From assembly GCA_029259455.1 (NCBI GenBank), contig JAPDIT010000053.1, forward strand, positions 1 to 33,037: DNA of 33,037 nucleotides. Reading direction: 5' to 3'. The number at the start of each line of letters is the position of its first letter. Within the stretch, counting starts at the first letter, position 1. Below the pieces are notes generated by a model. That model saw nothing but the letters and a program-made list of their open reading frames with translations. It ran no database searches and was not told the origin of the DNA. Below, piece by piece: positions 31,948 through 33,037 of this stretch. The position numbers were made by a program, and so were the translations under genes. Origin of the DNA: Archaeoglobi archaeon. GTDB taxonomy: Archaea > Halobacteriota > Archaeoglobi > Archaeoglobales > Archaeoglobaceae.

Positions 31948-31956
31948 ATTTTAAGT
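31948..31956 (-). promoter_or_regulatory. TATA box for the S10/spc ribosomal operon
   Basis: The minus strand reads CTTAAAATA, about 38 nt upstream of the ATG at 31914. This predicts a start near 31926 and a leader of about 12 nt. It is the only well-placed box before an essentially gap-free series of genes that runs to 17315. Confidence 0.5.
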
Positions 31957-32000
31957 TTGCGTACAGAACCAACTGTGATATCCCGAAATAATTTCACTCT

Positions 32001-32832
32001 TCAAACAACCACCCTGCTATACTCAAAACCCCTTTCAGCAGGCAACTTCCTCAAAAAAGCCTGATAGGGAGTCTCCAGTTCATCAAAGTTCAGGCTCATG
32101 TGTGGCATAATTATACCAGTGAACAAACTCCTCTAAAGAATCAAACAAATGGAGCTTCTGCTCCATCAAACCAAAGAACCTCTCAATCTTCGTTTGTTTG
32201 TGGATGGTTTATTCTGGCAAGGATGTGCCTTACTCCATTCTCTTTCAGGAATTCTTTAAACTTGTGTTTAGCCTTCTCTCCTGATTTAGCAGCAACGAAC
32301 TGTTCAGGATCAGTAAGGATTTCATTGGAACTCCGTACTCAGCGGTTTTCTGTGGTGGCTGAGTCAAATACTCCGTAACAGGTTATGAAGCGGGAAGCAT
32401 CATCCATGAATGCGATTATCCATTCGCCGTTGAGCCTTTTCCAGTCTCCCTGCCATAGAGACATTGAATGCTCTCTTTCGTAGCGAACCCGCTTCCTTCT
32501 TGTTCACACCCTCCTCCACCAGATTGTGTTTTAACAGGACTATAGATGGTGTTGTGAGGGATATGGATGCCGTAGTCCCCTTTCTATCAGCTTTTCTAGT
32601 GGGACTTAGTTTGTACCTCTGCTAGACTTCCAAGACAATTCTTTCCGTTTTCTGTTTTGGTCTTCTTCCCGGCTGTTTCAGTCTGGTATTTCGCCACTTG
32701 GTGTTACTCTCATCACTGCTGTTATTTCCTTTACCAGAGTACCCTTGTTTAGTTGTTTGATTATCCATCTGATTTTGTTAGTTAGCTTTCTCGCAAGAGT
32801 TGGGTTTAGGTTTGAAATAATTTTGACAACAT
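32001..32832 (-). pseudogene. Degenerate DDE transposase (integrase-core, IS481/IS3-like relic)
   Basis: Reading the minus strand across several frames recovers a transposase of about 277 codons. The pieces in order are: MLSKLFQT at 32832; ARKLTNKIRWIIKQLNKG and LVKEITAVMRV (helix-turn-helix, about 32690-32805); QRYKLSP; DYGIHIPHNTIY and LLKHNLVEEGVNKK (about 32490-32580); LNGEWIIAFMDDASRFITCY, with the first catalytic Asp, followed by GVFDSATTEN (to 32339); and TDPEQFVAAKSGEKAKHKF, then GVRHILARINHPQTKIERFF with the catalytic Glu. The end, SLNFDELETPYQAFLRKL, lies in yet another frame (32099-32001). At least four frameshifts and an internal stop make it dead. The usual 'NG' of HPQTNGKIERF is missing, suggesting a 6-nt loss. 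This fills the gap between the ribosomal operon and the IS110 gene. Confidence 0.85.
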
Positions 32833-32876
32833 GTTGGAATTTTCAGCAGACCGAGCCTGCAGTTAGTAGTATCCCT

Positions 32877-32889
32877 GCGCTAAAAGCGC
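32877..32889 (+). other. Short perfect hairpin upstream of the IS110 transposase
   Basis: GCGCT (32877-32881) pairs with AGCGC (32885-32889) around the loop AAA. It could be part of the structured left-end RNA of the IS110 element or a simple terminator-like structure. Confidence 0.4.
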
Positions 32890-32927
32890 GGAATTTTGAC
32901 TTAACAGGCGAAAAGGATGGTGGTAGT

Positions 32928-33037
32928 GTGTTAGAAGCACGAATAGGTGAGTATCCGGTCTGCATTGGAATAGATGTTCACAAAAAGTACTCGTATGTGG
33001 CTATAGTTGACGAAACGGGAGAAATAGTAGAAGAGAT
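32928..33037 (+). CDS. IS110-family transposase, N-terminus (runs off the window)
   Basis: The frame from GTG at 32928 gives 36 codons, including YPVCIGIDVHKKYSYVAIVD and ETGEIVEE. The GIDVHKK...VAIVD motif is the start of the RuvC-like DEDD domain of IS110 transposases (first catalytic Asp in GID). The start follows GGTGGTAG. The rest, including the serine-containing C-terminal domain, is outside the window, so it cannot be seen whether the gene is intact. Confidence 0.85.
   Translation, partial: MLEARIGEYPVCIGIDVHKKYSYVAIVDETGEIVEE

Larger units (their letters stand above)
32833..33037 (+). mobile_element. Left part of an IS110-family insertion sequence (extends beyond window)
   Basis: The IS110-type transposase begins at 32928 and continues past the window. 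The ~95 nt in front of it are non-coding and contain a perfect short hairpin (32877-32889) and the repeats GGAATTTT (32836, 32890) and AATTTTGAC (32819, 32892). In IS110 elements this left non-coding end can encode a structured guide (bridge) RNA. The exact left boundary cannot be fixed because the element has no clear terminal inverted repeat. Confidence 0.45.

Noticed and set aside
32100..32378. Plus-strand 92-codon frame in the right-hand region
   Set aside because: It is antisense to the transposase relic, whose minus-strand translation contains recognisable integrase-core motifs.
31985..32823. Direct repeat GAAATAATTT at 31985-31994 and 32814-32823 as a target-site duplication of the relic
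   Set aside because: The right copy lies inside the transposase coding region, and 10 AT-rich bases can recur by chance.
1..33037. CRISPR array, prophage or replication origin
   Set aside because: No regularly spaced repeats, phage-type genes or clustered origin-box repeats were seen in the window.

Overview
The window looks like a chromosome segment of a hyperthermophilic euryarchaeon, most likely Archaeoglobus fulgidus or a very close relative. The signs are RNA polymerase subunits B and A each split in two (B''/B', A'/A''), archaeal-type ribosomal proteins (L30e, L19e, L32e, S4e), an RNase P Rpp29 gene inside a ribosomal operon, archaeal DnaG and cytidylate kinase, TATA-type promoters, and many GTG/TTG starts behind GGTG Shine-Dalgarno sites. 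The species name rests on memory of the gene order and protein sequences, not on a search.

Layout. (1) 1-1848, minus: the first 25 codons of an unrecognised gene, then a DrrAB-type ABC exporter whose permease and ATPase both carry apparent frameshifts. (2) 1952-13322, plus: tRNA-Lys(TTT), then rpoH-rpoB2-rpoB1-rpoA1-rpoA2-rpl30e-nusA-rps12-rps7-fusA. This is the RNA polymerase and 'str' operon; tuf and rps10 do not follow fusA. (3) 13337-17347: a mixed section with a YkgJ-type cysteine-cluster protein, a compact-motif iron-sulfur flavoprotein, a minus-strand membrane glycosyltransferase, an orphan CheY-like receiver and DnaG. (4) 17315-31914, minus: the S10/spc-type ribosomal operon, read from right to left. 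It starts with a SPOUT RNA methyltransferase, then L3-L4-L23-L2-S19-L22-S3-L29-Rpp29-S17-L14-L24-S4e-L5-S14-S8-L6-L32e-L19e-L18-S5-L30-L15, and ends with secY, an Oxa1-superfamily (DUF106) membrane protein and cytidylate kinase. (5) 31915-33037: an insertion-sequence graveyard with a frameshifted integrase-core transposase relic, followed by the start of an IS110-family transposase.

How the genes work together. Two very long operons for the transcription and translation machinery point at each other and converge on the 13.3-17.9 kb section. Genes within each operon overlap by 1-4 nt or sit a few bases apart. In many junctions the upstream TGA stop lies inside the GGTGA ribosome-binding site of the next gene, which suggests translational coupling along the operon. 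RNA methylation (SPOUT), tRNA processing (Rpp29) and membrane insertion (SecY, DUF106) are built into the same transcription unit.

The most interesting leads are these: a four-cysteine motif in RNA polymerase A' with the same spacing as the Fe-S motif of the flavoprotein encoded 6.8 kb away; an out-of-frame overlap in which the acidic tail of S3 is encoded across the start of L29; alternative in-frame starts for DnaG, one leaderless and one Shine-Dalgarno-led; the damaged ABC exporter; and the IS110 left end, which may include a bridge-RNA region. I see no CRISPR array, prophage or clearly novel multigene system.
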